Source: Streptomyces sp. CHD11 (lineage in GTDB: Bacteria > Actinomycetota > Actinomycetes > Streptomycetales > Streptomycetaceae). Taken from it: a stretch of DNA of 64,000 nucleotides. Both the position numbers and the translations under genes were made by a program. Each line of letters begins with the position of its first letter. Position 1 is the stretch's first letter. Below the pieces are notes generated by a model. The model saw nothing but the letters and a program-made list of their open reading frames with translations, searched no databases and was not told where the DNA came from. Below are positions 47,582 through 54,992 of this stretch, piece by piece. Where the stretch lies: contig NZ_JABTTS010000023.1 of assembly GCF_018638295.1 (NCBI RefSeq), forward strand, positions 4,849-68,848, in the 5' to 3' direction.

Positions 47582-47880
47582 TCGTCGTGCTCACCCGCAG
47601 GTCAGGGTGCGCGGCTGCGGGACCGAGGCGTACGTCACACCTCCGTGTGGGCGACGGCGAACCGGGCAGGGAACCTTGCGGTCCGCGACCCCCGGTGGCC
47701 GACTTTCTCCTGGTCAGCGGGGTGACGGCCGTAGCTCCGCCATCCGCGCGCGCCGCCCTGCCGTCCCAGTGGGCGGGCAGAGCGGCAAAGGATTGGACAG
47801 GCGGGCCGTGGTCGGCCGCATCATGGAAGAGCCTCGGCCAGGCACATCAGGTACGTATCAGGACGCAGTAGGGAGTCAGC

Positions 47881-48897
47881 GTGAGGGTCGGAATCGTCGG
47901 AGCCACCGGTCAGGTGGGCACGGTCATGCTCAGGATTCTCAAGGAGCGCGACTTCCCGGTCACGGAGCTGCGTCTGTTCGCGTCGGCCCGCTCGGCCGGC
48001 ACGGAGCTGGACGGCGTGACGGTGGAGGACGCCTCCGCCGCCGACTACAGCGGCCTGGACATCGTGCTGTTCTCCGCGGGCGGCGCGACCTCGAAGGCGC
48101 TGGCCGAGAAGGTCGCCGCGCAGGGCCCCGTCGTGATCGACAACTCCTCCGCCTGGCGCAAGGACCCCGAGGTCCCCCTCGTCGTCTCCGAGGTCAACCC
48201 GCACGCCATCGCGAACCGTCCCAAGGGCATCATCGCCAACCCGAACTGCACGACGATGGCCGCGATGCCGGTGCTGCGTCCGCTGCACGCGGAGGCGGGC
48301 CTGGAGGCGCTGGTCGTCGCCACGTACCAGGCGGTGTCCGGTTCCGGTCTCGCGGGCGTGGCGGAGCTGCACGGCCAGGCGCAGAAGGTGATCGACGAGG
48401 CCGACAGGCTGACCCACGACGGCTCGGCGGTCGACTTCCCCGAGCCGGACGTCTACCAGCGCCCCATCGCCTTCAACGTGCTGCCACTGGCCGGGAACCT
48501 CGTCGACGACGGCCTGAACGAGACCGACGAGGAGCAGAAGCTCCGCAACGAGTCGCGCAAGATCCTGGACATCCCCGGGCTCAAGGTCTCCGGCACCTGT
48601 GTGCGCGTCCCGGTCTTCTCCGGGCACTCGCTGCAGATCAACGCCCGTTTCGCCCGCCCGATCAGCGCCGAGCGCGCGACCGAGCTGCTGGCCCAGGCCC
48701 CCGGCGTGGTCCTCACGGACATCCCCACCCCGCTCCAGGCCGCCGGCCAGGACGCGTCGTACGTGGGCCGCATCCGGCCCGACGAGACGGTCGACAACGG
48801 CCTCGCGCTGTTCGTCTCCAGCGACAACCTCCGCAAGGGCGCCGCGCTGAACGCGGTGCAGATCGCGGAGCTGGTCGCGGCCGAGCTCAAGGGCTGA
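47881..48897 (+). CDS. asd: aspartate-semialdehyde dehydrogenase
   Basis: 338 aa. NADP-binding GATGQVGTVML at the N-terminus and catalytic C123 in NPNCTTMAAMP. It reduces aspartyl phosphate to the semialdehyde for lysine/DAP, threonine and methionine synthesis. GTG 47881 has AGGGAG 7 nt upstream. No aspartokinase gene is adjacent, so it appears monocistronic. Confidence 0.95.
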   Translation: MRVGIVGATGQVGTVMLRILKERDFPVTELRLFASARSAGTELDGVTVEDASAADYSGLDIVLFSAGGATSKALAEKVAAQGPVVIDNSSAWRKDPEVPLVVSEVNPHAIANRPKGIIANPNCTTMAAMPVLRPLHAEAGLEALVVATYQAVSGSGLAGVAELHGQAQKVIDEADRLTHDGSAVDFPEPDVYQRPIAFNVLPLAGNLVDDGLNETDEEQKLRNESRKILDIPGLKVSGTCVRVPVFSGHSLQINARFARPISAERATELLAQAPGVVLTDIPTPLQAAGQDASYVGRIRPDETVDNGLALFVSSDNLRKGAALNAVQIAELVAAELKG

Positions 48898-48916
48898 GCG
48901 GGCCGACACACGTCGC

Positions 48917-48950
48917 GAGGGGCGGTCACCGGGTTCGGTGACCGCCCCTC
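48917..48950. terminator. asd / mazF bidirectional terminator
   Basis: GAGGGGCGGTCACC and its exact complement form a 14-bp stem with a GGGTTC loop, between the convergent asd and toxin genes (7 nt before the toxin stop). Confidence 0.85.
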
Positions 48951-48957
48951 GGCGCGT

Positions 48958-49305
48958 TCACCGCGCCAGATGCCGCCTCAGCGCCATATCGATCTCGGCC
49001 ATCCGCTGCCGCGGGACCACACCGATCGGCCGCAGCAGCCGCTCCGGGGCCAGCACACGGATCTGCTCGCACTGCGCCTTGGAATCCTTCAGAAGCCCGC
49101 ACTCTCCCGCGGGCAACAGCACCTGGAACGGGTAGACGCGTGACGTGTTCGTCGTCAGCGGCACCAGCGTGATCACACCCCGTCCGGCCCGCTCGACGGC
49201 CGTATTGGCGCCGTCGTTCGAGACGATGACGCCCGGACGCGCCGTGTTGGCCTCGCTGCCCCGGGCCGGCTCGTAGTCGACCAGATAGATGTCACCGCGC
49301 CTCAT
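48958..49305 (-). CDS. MazF/PemK-type toxin endoribonuclease
   Basis: 115 aa. The N-terminal MRRGDIYLVDYEPARGSEAN and RPGVIVSNDGAN are the PemK/MazF signature, and the later part has VTLVPLTTN-like and RVLAPERLLRPIGV segments. MazF toxins cut mRNA at short motifs. ATG 49305 overlaps the antitoxin gene end by 14 nt. It is the second gene of the pair. Confidence 0.88.
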   Translation of the reverse strand: MRRGDIYLVDYEPARGSEANTARPGVIVSNDGANTAVERAGRGVITLVPLTTNTSRVYPFQVLLPAGECGLLKDSKAQCEQIRVLAPERLLRPIGVVPRQRMAEIDMALRRHLAR

Positions 49306-49522
49306 CGGACACTCCGTCCCCCGAGAAGCGGTCCCAGAACTGCGCGTCCTCGCTCTCGTCCCACTCGGCGAAGGCCTCCGTGTACTGCTGTTCGAGCTGT
49401 GCTTGCCGTAGCAGTTCGATCGCGGCGTGTATCACCGAGGACCGGGAAGCGGCATCCGTGCGGGCGGCGTACTCGTCGACGAAGGCGACATCCTCCTGCG
49501 ACAGGCTCACACTGATCTTCAT
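49292..49522 (-). CDS. ribbon-helix-helix antitoxin (MazE-like)
   Basis: 76 aa. MKISVSLSQEDVAFVDEYAA is a ribbon-helix-helix DNA-binding start, and the rest is an acidic toxin-binding tail (EWDESEDAQFWDRF). It should neutralise the MazF-type toxin and repress the pair. ATG 49522. The long open frame further upstream is not conserved. The pair sits between asd and pepN2 and diverges from pepN2. Confidence 0.85.
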   Translation of the reverse strand: MKISVSLSQEDVAFVDEYAARTDAASRSSVIHAAIELLRQAQLEQQYTEAFAEWDESEDAQFWDRFSGDGVSDEAR

Positions 49523-49700
49523 ACACTTTGCGCCACCCAAGGTATGACCATCTCGGCCACCCGCACCCTGCCCCAGCGCGACCGGAGCCCCTCCTGCAGG
49601 CCCGACAGAGGGGTATCCCCATGGTCCGGCTCCGTCATCGCCCGATCCCGATCCCGCGTGGAAGGATGACGCAACCCACACATATCGAGGAGATGACCGC

Positions 49701-52313
49701 GTGCCTGGCACAAACCTGACCCGCGAAGAGGCGCAGCAGCGCGCGAAGCTGCTGACCGTTGACTCGTACGAGATCGACCTGGATCTCTCCGGCGCGCAGG
49801 GTGGGGGTACCTCCCACTCGAGCGAAGCCGAGAGTGGGGGAGGAACCTACCGGTCCGTGACCACGGTGCGCTTCGACGTGGCCGAGGACGGCGACGGCGC
49901 GGAGTCGTTCATCGACCTGGTCGCTCCGACCGTGCACGAGGTGACCCTCAACGGTGACTCCCTCGACCCCGCCGAGGTCTTCGCGGACTCCCGCATCGCC
50001 CTGCCCGGTCTGCTGAAGGGCCGCAACATCCTCCGGGTGGAGGCCGACTGCGCGTACACCAACACGGGTGAGGGCCTGCACCGCTTCGTCGACCCGGTCG
50101 ACGACCAGGCGTACCTCTACACCCAGTTCGAGGTGCCGGACGCCCGCCGCGTCTTCGCGAGCTTCGAACAGCCGGACCTCAAGGCGACCTTCCGGTTCAC
50201 CGTGAAGGCGCCGGAGGGCTGGACGGTCGTCTCCAACTCGCCGACCCCCGAACCGCGCGACAACGTCTGGGAGTTCGAGCCGACCCCGCGCATCTCGTCG
50301 TACATCACGGCGCTGATCGTCGGCCCGTACCACTCCGTGCACAGCGTGTACGAGAAGGACGGCCAGTCCGTCCCGCTCGGCATCTACTGCCGCCCCTCTC
50401 TCGCCGAGTACCTGGACGCGGACGCCATCTTCGCGGTCACCCGGCAGGGCTTCGACTGGTTCCAGGAGAAGTTCGACTACGCGTACCCGTTCGCGAAGTA
50501 CGACCAGCTGTTCGTACCGGAGTTCAACGCGGGCGCGATGGAGAACGCGGGCGCGGTGACGATCCGCGACCAGTACGTGTTCCGGTCGAAGGTGACCGAC
50601 GCCGCGTACGAGGTGCGGGCCGCCACGATCCTGCACGAGCTGGCCCACATGTGGTTCGGCGACCTGGTCACCATGGAGTGGTGGAACGACCTGTGGCTGA
50701 ACGAGTCGTTCGCCACCTACGCCGAGGCGGCCTGCCAGGCCGACGCGCCCGGCTCGAAGTGGCCGCACTCGTGGACGACGTTCGCGAACCAGATGAAGAC
50801 CTGGGCCTACCGCCAGGACCAGCTGCCGTCCACGCACCCGATCATGGCCGACATCGGCGACCTGGACGACGTGCTCGTCAACTTCGACGGCATCACGTAC
50901 GCCAAGGGCGCCTCGGTGCTGAAGCAGCTCGTCGCGTACGTCGGCGAGGACGAGTTCTTCCGGGGCGTGCAGGCGTACTTCAAGCGCCACGCGTACGGCA
51001 ACACGCGCCTGTCGGACCTGCTGGGCGCTCTGGAGGAGACCTCCGGCCGCGATCTGAAGACGTGGTCGAGGCAGTGGCTGGAGACGGCCGGCATCAACAT
51101 CCTGCGCCCGGAGTTCGAGACGGACGGCAACGGTGTCATCACCTCCTTCGCCATCCGCCAGGAGGCCCCCGCGCTGCCGGCCGGCGCGAAGGGCGAGCCG
51201 ACCCTGCGCCCGCACCGCATCGCGGTCGGCCTGTACGACCTCGACGAGGCGAGCGGCAAGCTGGTGCGCGGCGACCGCGTCGAGCTGGACGTCGACGGCG
51301 AGCTGACCGCCGTACCGCAGCTGGCCGGCAAGCGCCGTCCGGCGGTCGTCCTCCTCAACGACGACGACCTGTCCTACGCCAAGGTCCGCCTGGACGAGCA
51401 GTCCCTGGCCTTCGTCACCGAGCACCTGGGCGACTTCGAGTCCTCGCTCCCCCGCGCGCTGTGCTGGGCCTCCGCCTGGGACATGACGCGGGACGCGGAA
51501 CTCGCCGCCCGTGACTACCTCTCGCTCGTGCTGTCGGGCATCGGCAAGGAGTCCGACATCGGTGTCGTGCAGTCGCTGCACCGCCAGGTGAAGCTGGCGA
51601 TCGACCTGTACACCGATCCCGCCGCCCGCGAGACGCTGCTGTCCCGCTGGACCGACGCCACGCTGGCCCACCTGCGGTCCGCGGAGGCGGCGAGCGACCA
51701 CCAGCTGGCGTGGGCCCGCGCCTTCGCGGCGACCGCCCGCACCCCGGAGCAGCTTGACCTGCTGGAGGGGCTGCTGGCCGGCACGCAGACCGTCGAGGGC
51801 CTGGCCGTCGACACCGAGCTGCGCTGGGCGTTCGTCCAGCGGCTGGCGGCGGTGGGCCGCTTCGACGAGGCGGAGATCGCCGGCGAGTACGAGCGGGACA
51901 GGACGGCGGCCGGTGAGCGCCACGCCGCGACCGCCCGCGCGGCCCGCCCGACGGAGGAGGCCAAGGCGGAGGCCTGGGCCTCGGTCGTGGAGTCCGACAA
52001 ACTCCCGAACGCCGTCCAGGAGGCCGTCATCGCCGGCTTCGTCCAGATCGACCAGCGCGAGCTGCTGGCCCCGTACACGGACCGGTACTTCGAGGTCCTG
52101 GCGGACGTCTGGTCGTCCCGCTCGCACGAGATGGCCCAGCAGATCGCGGTCGGCCTCTACCCCGGCATCCAGGTCTCGGGCGAAACCCTCGACAGGACCG
52201 ACGCCTGGCTGACGGCCACGGCCCCCAACGCGGCCCTGCGCCGCCTGGTCTCGGAATCCCGCGCGGGAGTGGAACGGGCGCTGCGCGCCCAGGCGGCGGA
52301 CGCGGGAGCGTAA
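49701..52313 (+). CDS. pepN: aminopeptidase N (M1 family), second copy
   Basis: 870 aa. Same layout as the 39364 copy: GAMENAGAVTI, zinc site HELAHMWFGD and Glu in WLNESFATY, and a helical C-terminal domain. An in-frame palindromic repeat (49800-49843) inserts GGGTSHSSEAESGGG near residue 35, in a surface-loop region before TYRSVTTVRF. It should still fold. GTG 49701, with GAGGAG about 11 nt upstream. Probably the main general aminopeptidase (SCO2643-like). Confidence 0.94.
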   Translation: MPGTNLTREEAQQRAKLLTVDSYEIDLDLSGAQGGGTSHSSEAESGGGTYRSVTTVRFDVAEDGDGAESFIDLVAPTVHEVTLNGDSLDPAEVFADSRIALPGLLKGRNILRVEADCAYTNTGEGLHRFVDPVDDQAYLYTQFEVPDARRVFASFEQPDLKATFRFTVKAPEGWTVVSNSPTPEPRDNVWEFEPTPRISSYITALIVGPYHSVHSVYEKDGQSVPLGIYCRPSLAEYLDADAIFAVTRQGFDWFQEKFDYAYPFAKYDQLFVPEFNAGAMENAGAVTIRDQYVFRSKVTDAAYEVRAATILHELAHMWFGDLVTMEWWNDLWLNESFATYAEAACQADAPGSKWPHSWTTFANQMKTWAYRQDQLPSTHPIMADIGDLDDVLVNFDGITYAKGASVLKQLVAYVGEDEFFRGVQAYFKRHAYGNTRLSDLLGALEETSGRDLKTWSRQWLETAGINILRPEFETDGNGVITSFAIRQEAPALPAGAKGEPTLRPHRIAVGLYDLDEASGKLVRGDRVELDVDGELTAVPQLAGKRRPAVVLLNDDDLSYAKVRLDEQSLAFVTEHLGDFESSLPRALCWASAWDMTRDAELAARDYLSLVLSGIGKESDIGVVQSLHRQVKLAIDLYTDPAARETLLSRWTDATLAHLRSAEAASDHQLAWARAFAATARTPEQLDLLEGLLAGTQTVEGLAVDTELRWAFVQRLAAVGRFDEAEIAGEYERDRTAAGERHAATARAARPTEEAKAEAWASVVESDKLPNAVQEAVIAGFVQIDQRELLAPYTDRYFEVLADVWSSRSHEMAQQIAVGLYPGIQVSGETLDRTDAWLTATAPNAALRRLVSESRAGVERALRAQAADAGA
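49800..49843. repeat. palindromic GGGGGTACCTCCC element inserted in pepN2
   Basis: GTGGGGGTACCTCCCACTCG followed by AGCGAAGCCGAGAGTGGGGG is a small palindromic element I recognise as widely dispersed in Streptomyces genomes, usually between genes. Here it lies inside a coding sequence and keeps the frame. The flanks (GAQ and TYRS) read as continuous pepN sequence without it. Confidence 0.7.
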
Positions 52314-52332
52314 CCCGTACGCCTGCCGCGGC

Positions 52333-52363
52333 AGGGGCGCCCGGCTTCGCGCCGGGCGCCCCT
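52333..52363. terminator. pepN2 terminator
   Basis: AGGGGCGCCCGGC and its complement form a 13-bp stem with a 5-nt loop, 19 nt past pepN2 and 27 nt before the convergent DUF397 stop. It probably works in both directions. Confidence 0.8.
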
Positions 52364-52390
52364 CAGACCACCGGCTGGTCCCGTGCGAGA

Positions 52391-52588
52391 TCAGGTGCGT
52401 TTGAGGGCGTCGATGAAGGAAGCGAAGGCGGGGGCGGGGAGGGAGAGGGGGGTGCGGGACGGGGACTTGGAGTCGCGGATGGCTATGCGGGGGCCCAGGT
52501 CAGCGATCTCGACGCAGGCGTTGCCGTCGCCGCTGCCTGAGTAAGAGGACTTCCGCCAGTTGTCGGGAGTAGTCACCGGGCGCCTCAC
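52391..52588 (-). CDS. DUF397 protein
   Basis: 65 aa. The family signature is WRKSSYSGSGDGNACVEIAD followed by IAIRDSKSP. Its GTG start overlaps the stop of the xre gene (GTGA), so it is translationally coupled. DUF397 proteins partner with the adjacent XRE/DUF5753 regulator in whiJ-like loci, where the pair modulates development. The exact action is unclear. Confidence 0.9.
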   Translation of the reverse strand: MRRPVTTPDNWRKSSYSGSGDGNACVEIADLGPRIAIRDSKSPSRTPLSLPAPAFASFIDALKRT

Positions 52589-53436
52589 AGCTCCTTGGTC
52601 AGTCCATGGATGAAGTCACGCGAACGCTCAGGATCGAGCGACACCGCCTCCACTCTACGAAAGAGCGTTCGGAACACTCCGAGTTGCGCTTCCGAATCCA
52701 CGAAGACCGCACGGTCCGGGCCGTCACGCAGGACGGTGTCCAGTCTCGGCACCGCTCCCCCGGCGTACACCATGGCGGCAGTGATGTCCGCGAAGTCCTC
52801 CAGCGCAAAGGGAATGACCCGGACGGTCACGTGCTCGGCGTCCGACAGCTCCAGGATGGCCGCGAGTTGGGCCCGCGAGGTTGCCCGGCCGCCCACTCTG
52901 ATCCGCAACGCCGCCTCATGAACCAGGGCCTCGTACGGGACGGGCCGCGCGCTCTCGATGACAACTCGCCGCTGCATGCGGTGCCGCACCCGCCACTCAA
53001 GTTCGTCCCCGGGGAGTTCGGGGACCCGCCTCGAGAAGAGCGCACGGGCGTAGTCCTCGGTCTGCAACAGGCCCGGCACATGCAGGAAGTCCACGTCCCA
53101 CCGGAACGTGGCATGGTGCTCGAGCTCGGACAGGTCCAGGAAGGCCGTGGGCAGAAGGCCGCGGAAGCCTTCCCACCAACCACGCACCCGTTCCGTCGAC
53201 ATCGCTGCCAGCGCGTCGACCAACCCTGGGTCTGTGCAGGCGTAATGCGCGGCCAGCCGCCGCAGCCTCTGTTCACTCACACCAGTGGTACCGGCCTCGA
53301 TCTGACTGATCTGCACCGAGTTCACACCGAGCAGCGCTGCCGCCTCCCGCGCGCTGAGACCTGCCGCCTCCCGAAGCCGACGGAGTTCGACGGCCAGACG
53401 TAGTTGTCGTGCTGTCGGCTCACGCCTGGTCCCCAT
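52585..53436 (-). CDS. XRE-family regulator with DUF5753 domain (WhiJ-like)
   Basis: 283 aa. N-terminal helix-turn-helix (LREAAGLSAREAAALLGVNS, then VQISQIEAG) and a DUF5753 domain (VDFLHVPGLLQTEDYARALF, RRVVIESARPVPYEALVHEA). ATG 53436 with GAGGAG 7 nt upstream is chosen over 53457. It forms an operon with DUF397 and diverges from an anti-sigma-like ATPase gene, the usual three-gene arrangement around WhiJ-type regulators. Confidence 0.9.
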   Translation of the reverse strand: MGTRREPTARQLRLAVELRRLREAAGLSAREAAALLGVNSVQISQIEAGTTGVSEQRLRRLAAHYACTDPGLVDALAAMSTERVRGWWEGFRGLLPTAFLDLSELEHHATFRWDVDFLHVPGLLQTEDYARALFSRRVPELPGDELEWRVRHRMQRRVVIESARPVPYEALVHEAALRIRVGGRATSRAQLAAILELSDAEHVTVRVIPFALEDFADITAAMVYAGGAVPRLDTVLRDGPDRAVFVDSEAQLGVFRTLFRRVEAVSLDPERSRDFIHGLTKEL

Positions 53437-53648
53437 CGACGGCTCCTCACTCAACACGCCGTTCGGCGCAACTCGTTCGGGCGTCAGATTACGCGACCCA
53501 CTTGCTTCAGGTTAAATCTAAGGTCTACTTTCGGTGACGACGCGCACACACACAGCACCTCGGGCGTGGAAGCGCACCGCTCCGTCCCGCCGCGACGGGC
53601 GGCAATGACACCAACGCCCCAACCCCTCGCCTACCCCAAGGAGTCCGC

Positions 53649-54101
53649 ATGCCCGGATCCGAACCGTGGGAGTACTCCCTCCACATCCCGAACGACCCCA
53701 GAGCCGTCACCGTCTGCCGCCGCACTCTCCGCCTGATCCTGACCATGCACGGCCTGATCGGGCTGGTCGACGTCGCGGAGCTGCTGGCCACGGAGCTGGT
53801 CGCCAACGCCGTACGGCACACCAAGGGGCCGGCGGCCCTGCGGGTGCACTGGTCGGGGACCGGTGTGCTGCGGATCGGGGCCTGGGACGCGGACCCCTCT
53901 CCGCCGGAGCCTCCGGAGCCCTTCGAGCCGGCGCTGGAGCGGGAGGACGGGCGAGGGCTCGCGCTCGTGCGGTCCTGCGCCGACGAGTGGGGGTGGCAGC
54001 CGCTGACCAGGGGCGGAAACAGGGGAAAGGTGGTGTGGTGCGAGCTGGCGCCGACTGGAGGCGCGATTCGAGAACGGTCGTTCTTGACTGGGCGTTCTTG
54101 A
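53649..54101 (+). CDS. anti-sigma-factor-like ATP-binding protein
   Basis: 150 aa GHKL ATPase of RsbW type: N box LATELVANAVRHT, G1 box region (WDADP) and G2 box DGRGLALV. Such proteins often accompany XRE/DUF397 pairs and may act as kinases or anti-sigma factors. No target sigma or antagonist gene is present. The end of the gene overlaps the operator and promoter of the TetR gene. Confidence 0.87.
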   Translation: MPGSEPWEYSLHIPNDPRAVTVCRRTLRLILTMHGLIGLVDVAELLATELVANAVRHTKGPAALRVHWSGTGVLRIGAWDADPSPPEPPEPFEPALEREDGRGLALVRSCADEWGWQPLTRGGNRGKVVWCELAPTGGAIRERSFLTGRS

Positions 54102-54113
54102 ATCCCGTAGGGT
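54068..54113 (+). promoter_or_regulatory. promoter and operator of the tetR gene
   Basis: TTGACT (54084-54089) and TAGGGT (54108-54113) with an 18-nt spacer form a good vegetative promoter. The transcription start would fall at about 54119-54121, on the ATG, so the mRNA is probably leaderless. AGAAC-GGTC-GTTCT (54071-54084) extends to a TC...GA palindrome (54068-54087), and a further half-site GTTCTTGA occurs at 54094-54101. The palindrome overlaps the -35 element, which suggests autorepression by the TetR protein. Confidence 0.65.
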
Positions 54114-54120
54114 CCTGGAC

Positions 54121-54609
54121 ATGGGACGACCACGCGCCTTCGACACCGACCGGGCCGTCGAGTCCGCGGCTGCCCTCTTCGCCACGCATGGCTACGAGGG
54201 GACCTCGGTGGACGATCTGGTCACCGCAACCGGGGTCCACCGGGGCAGCCTCTACAAGGTGTTCGGGTCGAAGAGAAGTCTGCATCTGACCGCTCTTCGT
54301 CATCACCTCGACCACGAGATCCACCCGAGCACCGCAGCCATCGCCACCTTGACCGACCCCGAGCAGGCACTGGCGGCGGCCATCGCCTCCTACGACAACG
54401 GGCCGGCCTCCGGGCTGCTGCTGCTCGCCGCCGCCGAGCGCGCACCCCATGACGCCGACGTCGCCGCGCTGGTCGCGGAGGGCATCGCCGCGCTACAGGA
54501 CGCCCTGCGCCCTTCCCACGGTGATGCCGCACCGCAACTGACCTCCACCGTCCTCGGCGCGCGCCTGAGGGCGCGCGCCGCCCGGCCGACCGTCTCCAAG
54601 GAGCACTGA
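54121..54609 (+). CDS. TetR-family regulator
   Basis: 162 aa. MGRPRAFDTDRAVESAAALF and TSVDDLVTATGVHRGSLYKVF form the DNA-binding domain. The C-terminal ligand domain is short. It is probably the repressor of its own two-gene unit with the downstream PH-like protein (2 nt gap). The ligand is unknown. Confidence 0.87.
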   Translation: MGRPRAFDTDRAVESAAALFATHGYEGTSVDDLVTATGVHRGSLYKVFGSKRSLHLTALRHHLDHEIHPSTAAIATLTDPEQALAAAIASYDNGPASGLLLLAAAERAPHDADVAALVAEGIAALQDALRPSHGDAAPQLTSTVLGARLRARAARPTVSKEH

Positions 54610-54611
54610 CC

Positions 54612-54977
54612 ATGGCCCTGATCTCCGTCGACCGCGAACGCGGCCTGCTGACCGTCGAGTTCCAGGGCCTCGACAGACTCTGGACGCTCAAGAGCCGTCT
54701 GGAGATCCCCCTCGCTCATGTGCGCGGCGCCACCCATGACCCCGGGATGGCGCGCGAGCCGAAGGGCATACGCGTCACCGGGACCCACTTCCCGGGCTAC
54801 ATCACCGCCGGACGCTTCCGGCAGGGCGGGGAACACCTCTTCTGGGATGTGAAGAACCCCGACAAGGCGGTCGTCGTGGCGCTCGCCGATGGCGGGACCT
54901 ACGACCGCCTCGTCATCGAGGTCGACGACCCACGCGCCACCGTGGCGCTCATCGAGCGGTCCATCGAACGCGGTTGA
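54612..54977 (+). CDS. PH-like-fold hypothetical protein
   Basis: 121 aa. Beta-rich with VEFQGLDRLWTLKSRLEIPL and FWDVKNPDKAVVVALADGGT, the pattern of small bacterial PH-like domains (bPH). It is two bases after the tetR stop and certainly in the same operon. Role unknown; it may be the target gene of the TetR regulator. Confidence 0.75.
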   Translation: MALISVDRERGLLTVEFQGLDRLWTLKSRLEIPLAHVRGATHDPGMAREPKGIRVTGTHFPGYITAGRFRQGGEHLFWDVKNPDKAVVVALADGGTYDRLVIEVDDPRATVALIERSIERG

Positions 54978-54992
54978 CGCCTCGCGGACGAC

